A stretch of DNA of 64,000 nucleotides. It comes from Pseudomonas sp. RC10. Its GTDB lineage: Bacteria > Pseudomonadota > Gammaproteobacteria > Pseudomonadales > Pseudomonadaceae. The translations under genes and the position numbers were made by a program. This document shows positions 1 through 8,685 of the stretch, in pieces; position 1 is the stretch's first letter; every line of letters starts with the position of its first letter. The DNA is taken from assembly GCF_038397775.1 (NCBI RefSeq), contig NZ_CP151650.1:2914001-2978000 (forward strand), written 5' to 3'. The notes below the pieces were generated by a model that saw only the letters and a list, made by a program, of their open reading frames with translations, was not told where the DNA came from and ran no database searches.

Positions 1-422
1 GGAGACGAAAGCTTGAGTTCGGACGCAGCGGCCTCGTAACCGTTGGCGCTGCCCAGCAGGTCGATTTCCCCGCTCAGCAGTGCGTCGATGGCCGCGTTCC
101 TTGAGTCATAGCGCAGGACCCTGATGGGCAGGTCCAGTGCCCGCCCCAGAATACCCGTGTAGTCGGCGGTGAAGCCTTCGTAATCACGGCCGGTGAGGGT
201 CATGTCGAAAGGGGGGTAGTCCGGAGCGGAAGTGCCCAGAACCAGCTCGCGCTTGTTGCGCACCCACTGCCACTGCGTCCGGTCCAGCGTCACATCCATG
301 TGCGCCGGGTTGGCACGGCTGAGCAGGGTATAGCGTTCGGCCGCAGCCGATCCGGCATGAATACCCATGCTCAGGCACGCCAACACGCATGCTATCCAAT
401 AGTCCTTTAGCCCCTTAGACAT
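1..422 (-). CDS. BvgS/EvgS-like sensor histidine kinase, N-terminal fragment
   Basis: Only the first ~140 codons lie in the window; the gene runs off the left edge. The start ATG (420-422) is followed by a hydrophobic export segment (residues ~8-27) and then a periplasmic region typical of a bacterial extracellular solute-binding type 3 sensor domain (stretches such as RELVLGTSAPDYPPFDM and the later GEIDLLGSANGYE). Tandem domains of this kind form the sensor of BvgS/EvgS unorthodox kinases. The NarL-type regulator ends 8 bp upstream and is read the same way, so the two form a two-component operon. The kinase core is not visible; a plain transporter-type binding protein is possible but less likely beside a response regulator. 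Confidence 0.75.
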   Translation of the reverse strand, partial: MSKGLKDYWIACVLACLSMGIHAGSAAAERYTLLSRANPAHMDVTLDRTQWQWVRNKRELVLGTSAPDYPPFDMTLTGRDYEGFTADYTGILGRALDLPIRVLRYDSRNAAIDALLSGEIDLLGSANGYEAAASELKLSS

Positions 423-430
423 CCTATCTC

Positions 431-1054
431 TCACACTAGCGAATTGCGTTTTGCCATCTCGATAAGTTCTACGAGCGTCTTGACTTTCAATTTTTGCATC
501 AGACGGGTTTTATAAGTGCTCACCGTCTTGTTGCTGAGAAACATGCCTTTGGCGATTTCCTTGTTTGTCCGCCCCTGGGCAAATAGCTGAAGGACCATCA
601 GTTCTCGGTCATTGACTATTTTGAAGCGCTCCAGTTCTTCGGGAATTCCGTCTGTCTGCAACCTTCCCAGCGCCTGACTCGGGAAATAATTGTAGCCAGA
701 GAGTACCGCTTTCACCGAACTGACAAGTTCGCTGAGGTCTTCTTGCTTGCATACATAGCCCGCGGCGCCGTTTTGCATGCAACGGATGGCGAACAAACTG
801 GGTGCTTGTCCGGTCAGTACCAGAATCTTTGCTGGCAGATTCATGGCATTGAAGCGCGTCAGGACCTCAAGGCCGTCGAGTTTGGGAATGCTGATGTCCA
901 GGATGATCAGGTCCGGCATGCATTCGCGGACCATCTGCATGGCATCCACCCCGTTGTCGGTCTCGCCCACGATCTCGTAATTCTCATTCTCAAGCAGCAT
1001 CCGGATGGCGAGACGAATCACAGGATGATCATCGATGATAAAAACTGTTTTCAT
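431..1054 (-). CDS. NarL/FixJ (EvgA-like) response regulator
   Basis: A 207-residue two-domain regulator. The N-terminal receiver has the acidic pair near residues 8-9 and phospho-acceptor Asp53 in LIILDISIP, with the conserved Thr (LVLTGQ) and Lys (VCKQED). The C-terminal LuxR-type helix-turn-helix (about 140-205) carries the usual ELMVLQLFAQGRTNKEIA and NKTVSTYKTRLMQKL motifs. It is the first gene before the sensor-kinase gene, 8 bp apart, so the kinase is its probable partner. Transcription would start in the AT-rich region to its right. Its target genes cannot be read from this window. Confidence 0.92.
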   Translation of the reverse strand: MKTVFIIDDHPVIRLAIRMLLENENYEIVGETDNGVDAMQMVRECMPDLIILDISIPKLDGLEVLTRFNAMNLPAKILVLTGQAPSLFAIRCMQNGAAGYVCKQEDLSELVSSVKAVLSGYNYFPSQALGRLQTDGIPEELERFKIVNDRELMVLQLFAQGRTNKEIAKGMFLSNKTVSTYKTRLMQKLKVKTLVELIEMAKRNSLV

Positions 1055-1134
1055 AATTCAATCCATAACGAGCAACGAAGAAAGCGCGCACCTTATCTCA
1101 GAAACTAGAGGGCGCGCATGAGCTGAAAGGGCTC

Positions 1135-1371
1135 ATGGCTGTATATAGGAAATGTCCTACAAAAAATGGCGTATTGCCGTACGTCATTACTCAAGCGGCT
1201 CAAAAAAGTTTAAAAAACGAGGGATATAGTCGTCGAAAAAAAGTTATCAGGCGCATGGCGTTTATTGCGAATCGGAATGATCCTACATTGAAGTCAGGCG
1301 CTGACTACATATTTAAACCACTCAAAAAGGTGATGCAGCAACGCCTACCCTCAAAATGGGGTATTCATTAA
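1135..1371 (+). CDS. AT-rich small ORF, basic hypothetical protein
   Basis: A 78-codon open frame lying alone between two minus-strand regulator genes. The predicted protein is strongly basic, with Arg/Lys runs such as YSRRKKVIRR. I do not recognise a family. Base composition is clearly lower in GC than the rest of the window, and codon choice (AAA, TTA, ATA) is not that of the neighbouring genes. The AAAGGG upstream of the ATG is too close to be a good ribosome-binding site. It may be a small acquired gene, a remnant, or chance in an AT-rich promoter region. Confidence 0.25.
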   Translation: MAVYRKCPTKNGVLPYVITQAAQKSLKNEGYSRRKKVIRRMAFIANRNDPTLKSGADYIFKPLKKVMQQRLPSKWGIH

Positions 1372-1437
1372 CGACTGGGCAGCGTGATGTTATTAACTTG
1401 CCAGCGATGCAAGTGCCAATGAGATGCCGCGATAGCG

Positions 1438-1836
1438 TCAGCAGTCACCGGGAACGGAAGAAATAAGTCGGAACAGTTCCAGCGTGTTCAACGGTTTGAT
1501 CAGGCAACCGAGTAATGGGATGCCGTTTCTGATGGCCTGGGTTTCGATATCCCGCAACTGCGACGGTTCCAGACCACTCAGCAAGACGGCCTCTCTTACC
1601 AGGCACTGTCGGCTTGCCTGTTCGATCAATTCGATGCCGCTCATGTCCGGCAGGCGTTGATCGCAGAGCAGGAGGTCGTAAGGGATGTCGCTGCGCTCCA
1701 TTGCCGCCAGCGCTTCACTGGCGGTCAGGGCGGGGGTCACGCGGTAGAAGCCGTGGTTGTTGAGCAGGATCTGCAGCGCGATGAGCTGAAACGGATGATC
1801 CTCTACCAGCAAAATGCGAAGGGTGTGTCTGGACAT
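1438..1836 (-). CDS. stand-alone receiver-domain response regulator
   Basis: A single CheY-like receiver of 132 residues with no output domain. The acidic pocket is in LLVEDHP (12-13), the phospho-acceptor is Asp59 in LLLCDQRLPDMSG, and the conserved Lys sits in CLIKPLN. The open frame extends 81 codons further upstream, but that part crosses the dgt terminator and has no receiver homology, so I chose the internal ATG at 1834-1836. Such receivers act in phosphorelays or by protein binding. The hybrid-type kinase at the left edge is a reasonable partner, by proximity only. Confidence 0.8.
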   Translation of the reverse strand: MSRHTLRILLVEDHPFQLIALQILLNNHGFYRVTPALTASEALAAMERSDIPYDLLLCDQRLPDMSGIELIEQASRQCLVREAVLLSGLEPSQLRDIETQAIRNGIPLLGCLIKPLNTLELFRLISSVPGDC

Positions 1837-2061
1837 CGTGGGTACCTGGCAGAGCGAGGGGTTCGCATCGATGCGCAGCCTTGGCGCAGTAGATGGGAAC
1901 ACACAGGATTGAAGCGCCTTGGCGGGCGAATAAGCGGCGCCCCCAGCGTTTGAGGGCTGCCGGATTATTCGGTAGCGGTCTGAGGGCTGCGATAGGGTAT
2001 TTCCTGATCGCGTGTAGGACGTTTCCGAAGATTCTGTTTTCTTTTCTCTTGAGCACGCAAA

Positions 2062-2095
2062 GAAAAGCCCGAACTCCAATAGGATTTCGGGCTGT
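2062..2095 (-). terminator. intrinsic terminator after dgt
   Basis: Inverted repeat AGCCCGAA / TTCGGGCT (2066-2073 and 2086-2093) with a 12-nt loop. On the minus strand it is followed by TTTCTTT. It lies about 25 bp past the dgt stop codon and also separates dgt from the receiver gene. Confidence 0.8.
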
Positions 2096-2118
2096 GAAGG
2101 CAGCGTCCGGTCGTGGGA

Positions 2119-3453
2119 TCAGTGGATCGGGTTCGAGCGCCCGGTCATTTCCCTCGCCATCTCGCTGGCGTAGCTGTCAGTCATGCCGGCGATGAAGTCG
2201 ATGACCCTGAGGAATGAGGTGTGTAGCGACCAGTCGGGATCAGGCGCATTGTTGCCCAGCAGGTCAAGGATGCGGCGGCTCTTGAATGACGGCGTGTGGC
2301 CACCGAACTGTTCCAGCGCAGCGCCGCAAAAAGCGTTCAGCAGGATTTCCAGCGTGGTGTAGGCGCCGATTTCGTGGAGGGTTTTGCGTTTGTCCTGAAA
2401 GATCTTCTTGCGGGCCATGTCCTTGGCGCTGAGGACGCAGCGTTTGGCCGGGCCGTGCATGTGCTCGACCAGATCGCCTTGCAAGGTGCCTGCGAGCAGG
2501 GCGTCCTGCTGTTCGACGAAGGCACGGGCTGCGGCGTTGGTCAGGTGTTCGATCGCCTTGCCACGCAGGATCGCCAGTTTGCGTCGGCGCGAGTCATTGG
2601 GCCCCAGTTGGCGGTACGTCTCCGGCAGGTCATCACCCACCAGCCCCAGCAGCAGGGACTCGACTTCCGGGTAGCTCAGCAGCTCCATCTCAAGGCCGTC
2701 TTCGAGGTCGATGAGCGCGTAGCAGATGTCGTCGGCCGCTTCCATCAGGTAGACCAACGGGTGCCGCGCCCAGCGTTGTTCTTCCAGTTGCGGCAGTCCG
2801 AGCTTATGGGCGATCTGTTCGAGGATCGGCAGTTCGCTCTGGTAACAACCGAATTTGTGTTTTTTGTAGCCCAGCGAGTCGGCGTGGCGGGCGGTCCACG
2901 GGTATTTGAGGTACGTGCCGAGGGTGGCGTACGTCAGCCGGGTGCCGCCTTCGAACTGGTGGTATTCCAGTTGCGTCAACACGCGAAAGCCCTGAGCGTT
3001 GCCCTCGAAATTGAGGAAGTCATTGCGCTCGACGTCGGTCATCGCGTCAAGCCAGCCGCGGCCCGCTGCCTGTTTGAACCAGTTGCGGATGGCGTCTTCG
3101 CCGGAGTGGCCGAACGGCGGGTTGCCGATGTCGTGGGCCAGACAGGCCGATTGCACGACCATGCCCAGGTCGCTTGGCTCGCACCAGTCGGGCAGGGCGC
3201 CGCGCAGGGTTTCACCGACGCGCATGCCCAGCGAGCGGCCCACGCAGCTGACTTCCAGCGAATGGGTCAGGCGCGTGTGGATATGGTCGTTGCTGGTCAC
3301 CGGGTGGACTTGGGTCTTGCGTCCCAGCCGCCGGAACGCCCCGGAAAAAATGATGCGGTCATGGTCCTTGTGGAACGGGCTTCGCCCCAGTTCTTCAGGG
3401 CTGTGCAGGGTCTTGCCGAGGCGCTCGCGGGTGAGCAGGGTCTGCCAATCCAA
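2119..3453 (-). CDS. dgt: deoxyguanosinetriphosphate triphosphohydrolase-like protein
   Basis: A 444-residue HD-superfamily dNTP triphosphohydrolase, which cleaves dNTPs to the nucleoside and triphosphate in the cytoplasm. The metal-binding HD motif is seen as LTHSLEVS (His64) and [18 protein letters not shown] (His107-Asp108). The N-terminal [21 protein letters not shown] block is typical of the dGTPase-like family. Length and start agree with the family. It lies 84 bp downstream of the EAL gene in the same direction; a short ACCGGG/CCCGGT hairpin (3477-3495) sits between them. An intrinsic terminator follows. Substrate range (dGTP or other dNTPs) cannot be told from sequence. Confidence 0.93.
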   Translation of the reverse strand: MDWQTLLTRERLGKTLHSPEELGRSPFHKDHDRIIFSGAFRRLGRKTQVHPVTSNDHIHTRLTHSLEVSCVGRSLGMRVGETLRGALPDWCEPSDLGMVVQSACLAHDIGNPPFGHSGEDAIRNWFKQAAGRGWLDAMTDVERNDFLNFEGNAQGFRVLTQLEYHQFEGGTRLTYATLGTYLKYPWTARHADSLGYKKHKFGCYQSELPILEQIAHKLGLPQLEEQRWARHPLVYLMEAADDICYALIDLEDGLEMELLSYPEVESLLLGLVGDDLPETYRQLGPNDSRRRKLAILRGKAIEHLTNAAARAFVEQQDALLAGTLQGDLVEHMHGPAKRCVLSAKDMARKKIFQDKRKTLHEIGAYTTLEILLNAFCGAALEQFGGHTPSFKSRRILDLLGNNAPDPDWSLHTSFLRVIDFIAGMTDSYASEMAREMTGRSNPIH

Positions 3454-3537
3454 GGCCGGTACTCCATCGAGTGATTACCGGGCTAGCTTCCCGGTTCGTC
3501 TGTCGGGCTGCAAGCAGAACATCATGGAGCCGATGAA

Positions 3538-4701
3538 TCAAAAGCCGGCGGCGTCGACGTCAATCAGCAGCAAGCGCTGGCCGTTATTGAAGAACTGCCC
3601 GGCGGTCAGGCAATACTGATTGCTCGTCGCGTCGCGGTAGGTGTTGGAGAGGGTCAGACGACGCTCGTGCCAGCCCTCGGCGAGCAGGTGATAGAAGTAT
3701 GGCCGCCACGACCAGTTGTGCCCCATGTAGCGGGTGTCTGCGACCCATGCGCCTCGGCGCCATTCGAGGTTGGGGGTGAGTTGCGTGCCGTGTCGGTCGC
3801 ATTGGTAAAACCGCAGCAGCCAAGGGTAATCGTCCACGTCCGGCAGATGGCCCAGCGGCTCGTCGCCCTCGGCCCAGGCCTGCAAGCGCTGCATGAGCTG
3901 GCTAAGCTGTTTGCGCAGATTCATCCAGCGTTCGCGGTCCACCACTTTTTGCATGACGTAGCGGTCGCGCAATTCGGCGAAGCGCTCGACGAAGGCGTCG
4001 GCGGCGAAGAAGTTTTCTTCGGCCTGTGCGAACAGGAAGCCTTGAACGTAGCGGGAGCCGCATTCCAGCGCGAAATGCAGTTCGGCTTCGGTTTCCACGC
4101 CTTCGGCGATGATCCAGCAACCGGTCTTCTCCGCCATCTGCGCCAGGGCCTTGACCACGTCGCTGCTGGGGCCACCACGGGCCGCCGCCTGAAACAGACG
4201 CATGTCGAGTTTGAGGATGTCAGGTTGCAAGGCCAGCACCCGGTCCAACTGCGAATAGCCCGCGCCAAAGTCATCAATGGCGATGCGCGCGCCCGCTTCC
4301 CGGTAGCGCGCGACCACCTCGCTCAAGCGCTGGCTGTCGCCGCCCAACTCGGTGATCTCGAAGACGATACGTTGCGCGGGGATACCGTGTTGCTGCAATT
4401 GTTTGAGGCTCGGCAGCGGCTGGCCGGGGCGCAGGCGGCTGATCCAGCGTGGGGAAATATTGATGCTCAGAAACCAGTCATTCGGGACTTCATGCAACCG
4501 CCCCAGCGCGTTGTCGCGTATCAATCGGTCCAGTCGGCGGAGCTCGGCCGCAGGCCTTCTCGGGTCGGCGAACAACGGGCCTACGGACTGCAGGCGCCCG
4601 TCAGATTGACGCAGACGTCCCAGTGCTTCGATTCCTGCAATACGGCCGGTGGCGGTATCGATGAACGGCTGAAAACACGCTAGCGGTTGCCCATCGATCA
4701 C
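3538..4701 (-). CDS. EAL-domain c-di-GMP phosphodiesterase with YkuI-type C-terminal domain
   Basis: A 387-residue protein with an N-terminal EAL domain (about 1-240). The signature residues appear intact: E25-A-L, SINISP, EITE, DDFGAGYS, LKLDM, EGVET and QGF, so it should hydrolyse c-di-GMP. After a helical linker the last ~110 residues (PNLEWRRGAWVADTRYMG...WRPYFYHLL) resemble the PAS/Cache-like ligand-binding C-terminus of YkuI. No membrane segment is visible, so it is cytoplasmic. It precedes dgt on the same strand. The signal sensed is unknown. Confidence 0.9.
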   Translation of the reverse strand: MIDGQPLACFQPFIDTATGRIAGIEALGRLRQSDGRLQSVGPLFADPRRPAAELRRLDRLIRDNALGRLHEVPNDWFLSINISPRWISRLRPGQPLPSLKQLQQHGIPAQRIVFEITELGGDSQRLSEVVARYREAGARIAIDDFGAGYSQLDRVLALQPDILKLDMRLFQAAARGGPSSDVVKALAQMAEKTGCWIIAEGVETEAELHFALECGSRYVQGFLFAQAEENFFAADAFVERFAELRDRYVMQKVVDRERWMNLRKQLSQLMQRLQAWAEGDEPLGHLPDVDDYPWLLRFYQCDRHGTQLTPNLEWRRGAWVADTRYMGHNWSWRPYFYHLLAEGWHERRLTLSNTYRDATSNQYCLTAGQFFNNGQRLLLIDVDAAGF

Positions 4702-4752
4702 AGGGTGTCCTCAATGATTATTGGCTTTATGGTCAGGCGTAGGCGCACCTTA

Positions 4753-4774
4753 GCCCCGTGAATAAACACGGGGC
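4753..4774 (-). terminator. hairpin between the membrane operon and the EAL gene
   Basis: A perfect 8-bp stem, GCCCCGTG / CACGGGGC, around the loop AATAAA. It lies 48 bp past the last gene of the minus-strand YqjD/E-type operon. No clear U-tract follows on the minus strand, so it may be a weak or factor-assisted terminator, or an mRNA 3'-end stabiliser. Confidence 0.45.
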
Positions 4775-4821
4775 AAAAGCGCGGACAAGATTTGTTGCAA
4801 GAATGCAGCCAAATGGCCAGC

Positions 4822-5163
4822 TCAGGGACGACGCCCCGAGGTTTGAAGGATGAGACGAATGATTGGCATCAGACTGGCGCTGAGTTTGATCAACCGCGTG
4901 ACGCTGCCAGTGCGTTTGCTGCGGGCGCCCTTGCCGGTCAGGAAGCCCAGCAGCGAAACGATGCCGACACCCCACAGCGGCGCGTGTTTAATGCCTAGGG
5001 AACCGGGCAAGTCATGGGCCATGCCGCGCATGCGGTGCAGGGGGCGTAGCAACTGCGCGGACTCGTGGCGGATTTCTTGACGATGCATCTCCATGCGCAG
5101 GCGGATCAGGGCTTTGCGCAGTTCCCGGCGGTTATGAGTCTGGGGCGAATCGGGGTGGCTCAT
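4822..5163 (-). CDS. small membrane-associated protein, third gene of YqjD/YqjE-type operon
   Basis: A 113-residue protein: charged N-terminal half rich in Arg/Glu/His, then a hydrophobic stretch (LWGVGIVSLLGFLTG) and a basic C-terminus. I do not recognise a named domain. Its ATG overlaps the stop codon of the holin-like gene by 4 bp (ATGA), which implies translational coupling. Position and size match the third member seen with ElaB/YqjD and YqjE homologues. A role at the inner membrane in stress or stationary phase is inferred from the operon only. Confidence 0.7.
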   Translation of the reverse strand: MSHPDSPQTHNRRELRKALIRLRMEMHRQEIRHESAQLLRPLHRMRGMAHDLPGSLGIKHAPLWGVGIVSLLGFLTGKGARSKRTGSVTRLIKLSASLMPIIRLILQTSGRRP

Positions 5164-5546
5164 GGCATCAGTCGCTCGCGGTCGTTGGCCAGTTCTTCCA
5201 GCGTCGAATGGAAGGGCGAGGATTCATCGAAGATCGCGGAGCGCAGACGCATCGCACAGAACAGCGCAGCCAGCGTATAGAAGACGCACAGCCCAATGAT
5301 GCCGCTGAGTCGATAGCTGTCCCACACCAGAATCAGCAGCAACGCCGAGAGCCCGATGAGCAACAACAGCGCGAACACCAGCGCCAGACCCGCAAACAGC
5401 AGAAGGCTCACGGTGCGCGCTTTCTGCTCCTGCAATTCAATGCCGAACAGCTCGACATGGCTGTGGAGCAAGCCGAGAAAGGCCGCGCCCAGTCGACGAG
5501 GCGAAGACGTGTTATCGGTCTCGGATGGACCTGTTCCTAGGGTCAT
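5160..5546 (-). CDS. YqjE-like (phage-holin-superfamily) inner-membrane protein
   Basis: A 128-residue protein using the ATG at 5544-5546; the longer open frame upstream overlaps the YqjD-like gene and is not needed. Two strong hydrophobic segments (VSLLLFAGLALVFALLLLIG and a following LSALLLILVW...GIIGLCVFYTLAALF) and short charged ends match the YqjE family. Database labels of phage holin reflect superfamily resemblance; there are no phage genes here. It starts 5 bp after the YqjD-like stop codon and overlaps the next gene by 4 bp. Confidence 0.85.
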   Translation of the reverse strand: MTLGTGPSETDNTSSPRRLGAAFLGLLHSHVELFGIELQEQKARTVSLLLFAGLALVFALLLLIGLSALLLILVWDSYRLSGIIGLCVFYTLAALFCAMRLRSAIFDESSPFHSTLEELANDRERLMP

Positions 5547-5551
5547 ATCAG

Positions 5552-5866
5552 TCAGCGCCTTGTAGCCAGCAGACCCAGCAAGAAGCCGACGCCAGCGGCA
5601 ATGCCCACGGATTGCCATGGATTGGCTTGCACGTATTCTTCGGTGGCGACAACGGCTTCCTGGCTGCGGTTGCGCAGCGCTTCTTCCGCCAGAGCCAAGG
5701 TTTCGCGGGCACGTACCAGGCTGTCGTTGATCTGATCACGCAAGACGTCAGCCTGCTCACCGGCCAACGACGCGGTGTGCGCCAGCAGCTTTTCGGTGTC
5801 GGCCACCAATGTCTGGAAATCTGCCATCAAAATATCCTGGGCTTTCTCTGCGGTCGGGCGAGCCAT
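5552..5866 (-). CDS. ElaB/YqjD family (DUF883) membrane-anchored protein
   Basis: A 104-residue protein with a long amphipathic helix (about 10-75, heptad-like Ala/Glu/Leu pattern) and a C-terminal glycine-rich membrane anchor ending WQSVGIAAGVGFLLGLLATRR, the hallmark of ElaB/YqjD proteins. In E. coli the family attaches ribosomes or other partners to the inner membrane in stationary phase. The ATG at 5864-5866 is preceded by GGAGAA at good spacing, which decides the start over the longer open frame. It is the first gene of a three-gene operon. Confidence 0.88.
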   Translation of the reverse strand: MARPTAEKAQDILMADFQTLVADTEKLLAHTASLAGEQADVLRDQINDSLVRARETLALAEEALRNRSQEAVVATEEYVQANPWQSVGIAAGVGFLLGLLATRR

Positions 5867-5959
5867 GGGTGTTCTCCGTAGGGGTGGCAATATTGGCTTT
5901 CGAGTATGGCCTATTCGCGAAGGTTCATTCCAATTGCCCTGCATTGCGATCTGTTTGGC

Positions 5960-5974
5960 TGGTACAGGTTTTGC
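5960..5974 (+). promoter_or_regulatory. candidate sigma-54 promoter upstream of the ammonium transporter
   Basis: TGGTAC-N5-TTGC gives GG and GC dinucleotides at the -24/-12 spacing expected for RpoN. It points toward the ammonium transporter gene but lies about 250 bp before its start codon. The remaining part of the 357-bp gap (5867-6223) shows no other gene. Ammonium transporters are commonly NtrC/RpoN controlled, which supports the reading, but a single match of this length can occur by chance. Confidence 0.4.
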
Positions 5975-6223
5975 TTTGCGTTGGTGCGCCAGGGAGGCGG
6001 CGCGCTCCATTGCGGAGCGTGGCAGTCGGCGAATGCGCCGACACGTTGATCCAAAACCATAAAACCGAGAAAAACCCTTAAGCGTTCAATTTTTCTGTCG
6101 ATAAGCGTGCGCCAAACCGGTTCGTGCAGCGGTGCTCGTGCGCCAGATTGGTGCTGTTTGCCGAGTGCGATAGAAACGTTGTGCCGCTTTGGTGCTTTTC
6201 ATCACTTGCAGGCCTGCCTCTCG

Positions 6224-7432
6224 ATGGAAAATGTGCAAAGCGCGGTGGACACCCTGGTCCACAGCTCCAATACCCTGTTCATTCTGATCGGCGCGGTCAT
6301 GGTTCTGGCCATGCATGCCGGTTTTGCCTTTCTGGAAGTCGGGACCGTCCGGCAAAAAAACCAGGTCAACGCGCTGTCCAAGATTCTCAGCGACTTTGCG
6401 GTCTCGACCCTGGCGTATTTCTTCGTGGGGTACTGGATTTCCTACGGCGTCAGCTTCCTGCAACCGGCGAGTGTGCTCGCGACCGACCATGGCTACGGCC
6501 TGGTGAAATTCTTTTTTCTGCTGACTTTCGCGGCGGCCATCCCGGCGATCATTTCCGGCGGCATTGCCGAACGTGCCCGATTCGCCCCGCAATTGTGCGC
6601 GACAGTGTTGATCGTTGCGTTTGTTTACCCGTTCTTCGAAGGCATGGTGTGGAACGGCAACTTTGGCCTGCAGGCTTGGCTGTTGAAGTCTTTTGGGGCG
6701 AGCTTTCATGATTTCGCCGGCTCAGTGGTGGTGCACGCGATGGGAGGCTGGCTGGCGCTGGCGGCCGTGACCCTGCTCGGCGCGCGCCACGGCAGGTATC
6801 GCGAGGGCAGGCTGGTGGCTTATCCGCCGTCGAGCATCCCGTTCCTGGCGCTGGGCTCGTGGATTCTCATCGTCGGCTGGTTCGGCTTCAACGTCATGAG
6901 CGCCCAGACGCTGGACGGCGTGAGCGGTCTGGTGGCAGTCAATTCGCTGATGGCGATGGTCGGCGGCACCGTTGCGGCGTTGATCGTCGGCCGCAACGAC
7001 CCTGGCTTTCTGCACAACGGCCCGCTGGCCGGGTTGGTCGCCGTGTGCGCGGGTTCCGACCTGATGCACCCGGTAGGCGCGTTGGTCACCGGCATTATTG
7101 CTGGCGCCTTGTTCGTCTGGTGTTTCACCGCCGCGCAAGTGAAGTGGAAGATTGACGACGTGCTGGGCGTGTGGCCGTTGCACGGTCTGTGCGGTGTATG
7201 GGGCGGGATTGCCTGTGGCATTTTCGGTCAGACGAGCTGGGGCGGTATCGGTGGCGTCAGCCTGATCAGCCAGTTGATCGGCAGCGCGCTGGGTGTGGCG
7301 ATTGCCCTGGTGGGGGGCTTCCTGGTCTATGGCGTGATCAAACTGTGCCTGGGGTTGCGGCTCAGTCAGGAACAGGAGTACTACGGCGCCGACCTGTCGA
7401 TCCACAAGATCGGGGCTGTCAGTCACGACTGA
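6224..7432 (+). CDS. ammonium transporter (Amt family)
   Basis: A 402-residue multi-spanning protein of the Amt/MEP/Rh family, which conducts NH3/NH4+ across the inner membrane. About eleven hydrophobic segments are visible. The N-terminus (SAVDTLVHSSNTLFILIGAV, then MHAGFAFLEVGTVR) and FGFNVMSAQTLDG are family-typical; so are the conserved His in SVVVHAMGG and in PLHGLCGVWGG. The ATG at 6224 begins the recognisable family N-terminus; its ribosome-binding site is weak, and the frame stays open 39 codons upstream without homology. No glnK is adjacent in the window. Nitrogen control through the sigma-54 site upstream is plausible. Confidence 0.92.
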   Translation: MENVQSAVDTLVHSSNTLFILIGAVMVLAMHAGFAFLEVGTVRQKNQVNALSKILSDFAVSTLAYFFVGYWISYGVSFLQPASVLATDHGYGLVKFFFLLTFAAAIPAIISGGIAERARFAPQLCATVLIVAFVYPFFEGMVWNGNFGLQAWLLKSFGASFHDFAGSVVVHAMGGWLALAAVTLLGARHGRYREGRLVAYPPSSIPFLALGSWILIVGWFGFNVMSAQTLDGVSGLVAVNSLMAMVGGTVAALIVGRNDPGFLHNGPLAGLVAVCAGSDLMHPVGALVTGIIAGALFVWCFTAAQVKWKIDDVLGVWPLHGLCGVWGGIACGIFGQTSWGGIGGVSLISQLIGSALGVAIALVGGFLVYGVIKLCLGLRLSQEQEYYGADLSIHKIGAVSHD

Positions 7433-7556
7433 AGCGTGATACCCACCGTTGGCTATGCTTGTTCCCCAATGGGGCAGGCATGGCCAAAAGCGCCTGCCCC
7501 CGACATGCCGGATTTGTCGCGATCCTTGAGGACCGCGTCCGCAGTAGGAGCAGTCG

Positions 7557-8642
7557 ATGGAACGTATCTATTCCCTTCAGGGGTTGAGGGGCGTGGCGGT
7601 GTTGGGGGTGGTGCTGTTCCACATGACCGCCGTAGAGCACAAATATTCGGGCGGCGACATTCTGCTGCCGCCGTTGCTGGATTTCTTTCAACTGGGCGTG
7701 GACCTGTTCTTCATCATCAGCGGTTTCGTGATGGTGATCGTCAGCCGGGGCCGATTTCAGAAAGCCGCCGAATCCAAGCGCTTTCTGTTCAATCGCGTGT
7801 CGCGCATTTATCCCACGTACTGGCTCTATTTCTTCCTCACCCTGGCGGTGGTGCTGGTGCAGCCGAACATGGTGAACAGCACCCACGGTTCGTCCAACCT
7901 GCTGATGTCCTTCCTGCTGCTGCCCAACGACAAAGTGTTGCTGGTGATGGTCGCCTGGTCGCTGCTGTTCGAGCTGTGGTTCTACCTGGTCTTCACCGGA
8001 TTGATGCTGTTTCGTGAGCGCTGGCTGCCTGCGTTTTTGGCCGTCTGGGCGCTCGTCCTGATCGTGTTCAATTGCGTCCAGGACTGGCGGGACTACAACG
8101 CGGCGCTGAGGATCATCCTTCATCCGTACTCGCTGGAATTCATGGTTGGCGTGGCCTTGGCATTGCTGTTTTACGGCCCGCACAGCGCACGCATTCCAAC
8201 GCGTGCCGTCGTCATCGCGCTGATCGCCGCGTTACTCCCGGGCATCGGGCTCATCGGTTATTACCGCCTGTTTGACGATGACGGCCTGCTGCGCATGTTC
8301 GCGGTGGGCGGGGTGTTTGGCACGCTGATCCTCGGGTTCGCCTTGCTGGAGCGCCGTCGTCACTTGCGCATGCCGCCATTTCTGGTGGCTGTCGGAGACA
8401 TGTCCTACACCGTTTACTTGTCGCATTTGTTGGTGCTGGGGGTGATCGGGCGCGCCTGGCAGATCGTGGGAAGTCGGCCTGACAGCCTGTGGGACAACGT
8501 CTTGTTCACCGTGCTGATGATGGCCGCGGTGCTCTGCTATGGGTGGGTTGGCTATCGCTGGTTCGAGAAGCCGGTGCTGGACCGTTCCAACGACTTCTCT
8601 CGACGTCGGTTCCGGCTCGACGGCATTTCAGGGCGGGCCTAA
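7557..8642 (+). CDS. acyltransferase 3 family membrane protein (OafA-like)
   Basis: A 361-residue integral membrane protein with about ten hydrophobic segments. The opening YSLQGLRGVAVLGVVLFHM carries the family's R and the catalytic-type His, and LGVDLFFIISGFVM, FLFNRVSRIYPTYWL, and the late GDMSYTVYLSHL and YRWFEKPV motifs are all typical. Family members O-acylate sugars of polysaccharides, lipopolysaccharide or other carriers at the inner membrane. A GGAG sequence lies 6-7 bp before the ATG. No polysaccharide cluster surrounds it, so the acceptor is unknown. Confidence 0.9.
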   Translation: MERIYSLQGLRGVAVLGVVLFHMTAVEHKYSGGDILLPPLLDFFQLGVDLFFIISGFVMVIVSRGRFQKAAESKRFLFNRVSRIYPTYWLYFFLTLAVVLVQPNMVNSTHGSSNLLMSFLLLPNDKVLLVMVAWSLLFELWFYLVFTGLMLFRERWLPAFLAVWALVLIVFNCVQDWRDYNAALRIILHPYSLEFMVGVALALLFYGPHSARIPTRAVVIALIAALLPGIGLIGYYRLFDDDGLLRMFAVGGVFGTLILGFALLERRRHLRMPPFLVAVGDMSYTVYLSHLLVLGVIGRAWQIVGSRPDSLWDNVLFTVLMMAAVLCYGWVGYRWFEKPVLDRSNDFSRRRFRLDGISGRA

Positions 8643-8685
8643 ACTGGCGTTCAGCCGTTGAAATCCCCATGCAGAGGGTCACGAC

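Noticed and set aside
2296..3474. 392-codon plus-strand open frame opposite dgt
   Set aside because: It mirrors the dgt codons; the high third-position GC of the real gene keeps antisense frames open. The minus-strand product has clear HD motifs.
5160..5546. Prophage, from the holin-like protein
   Set aside because: The protein is a YqjE-type membrane protein in a YqjD operon; no other phage gene is nearby.
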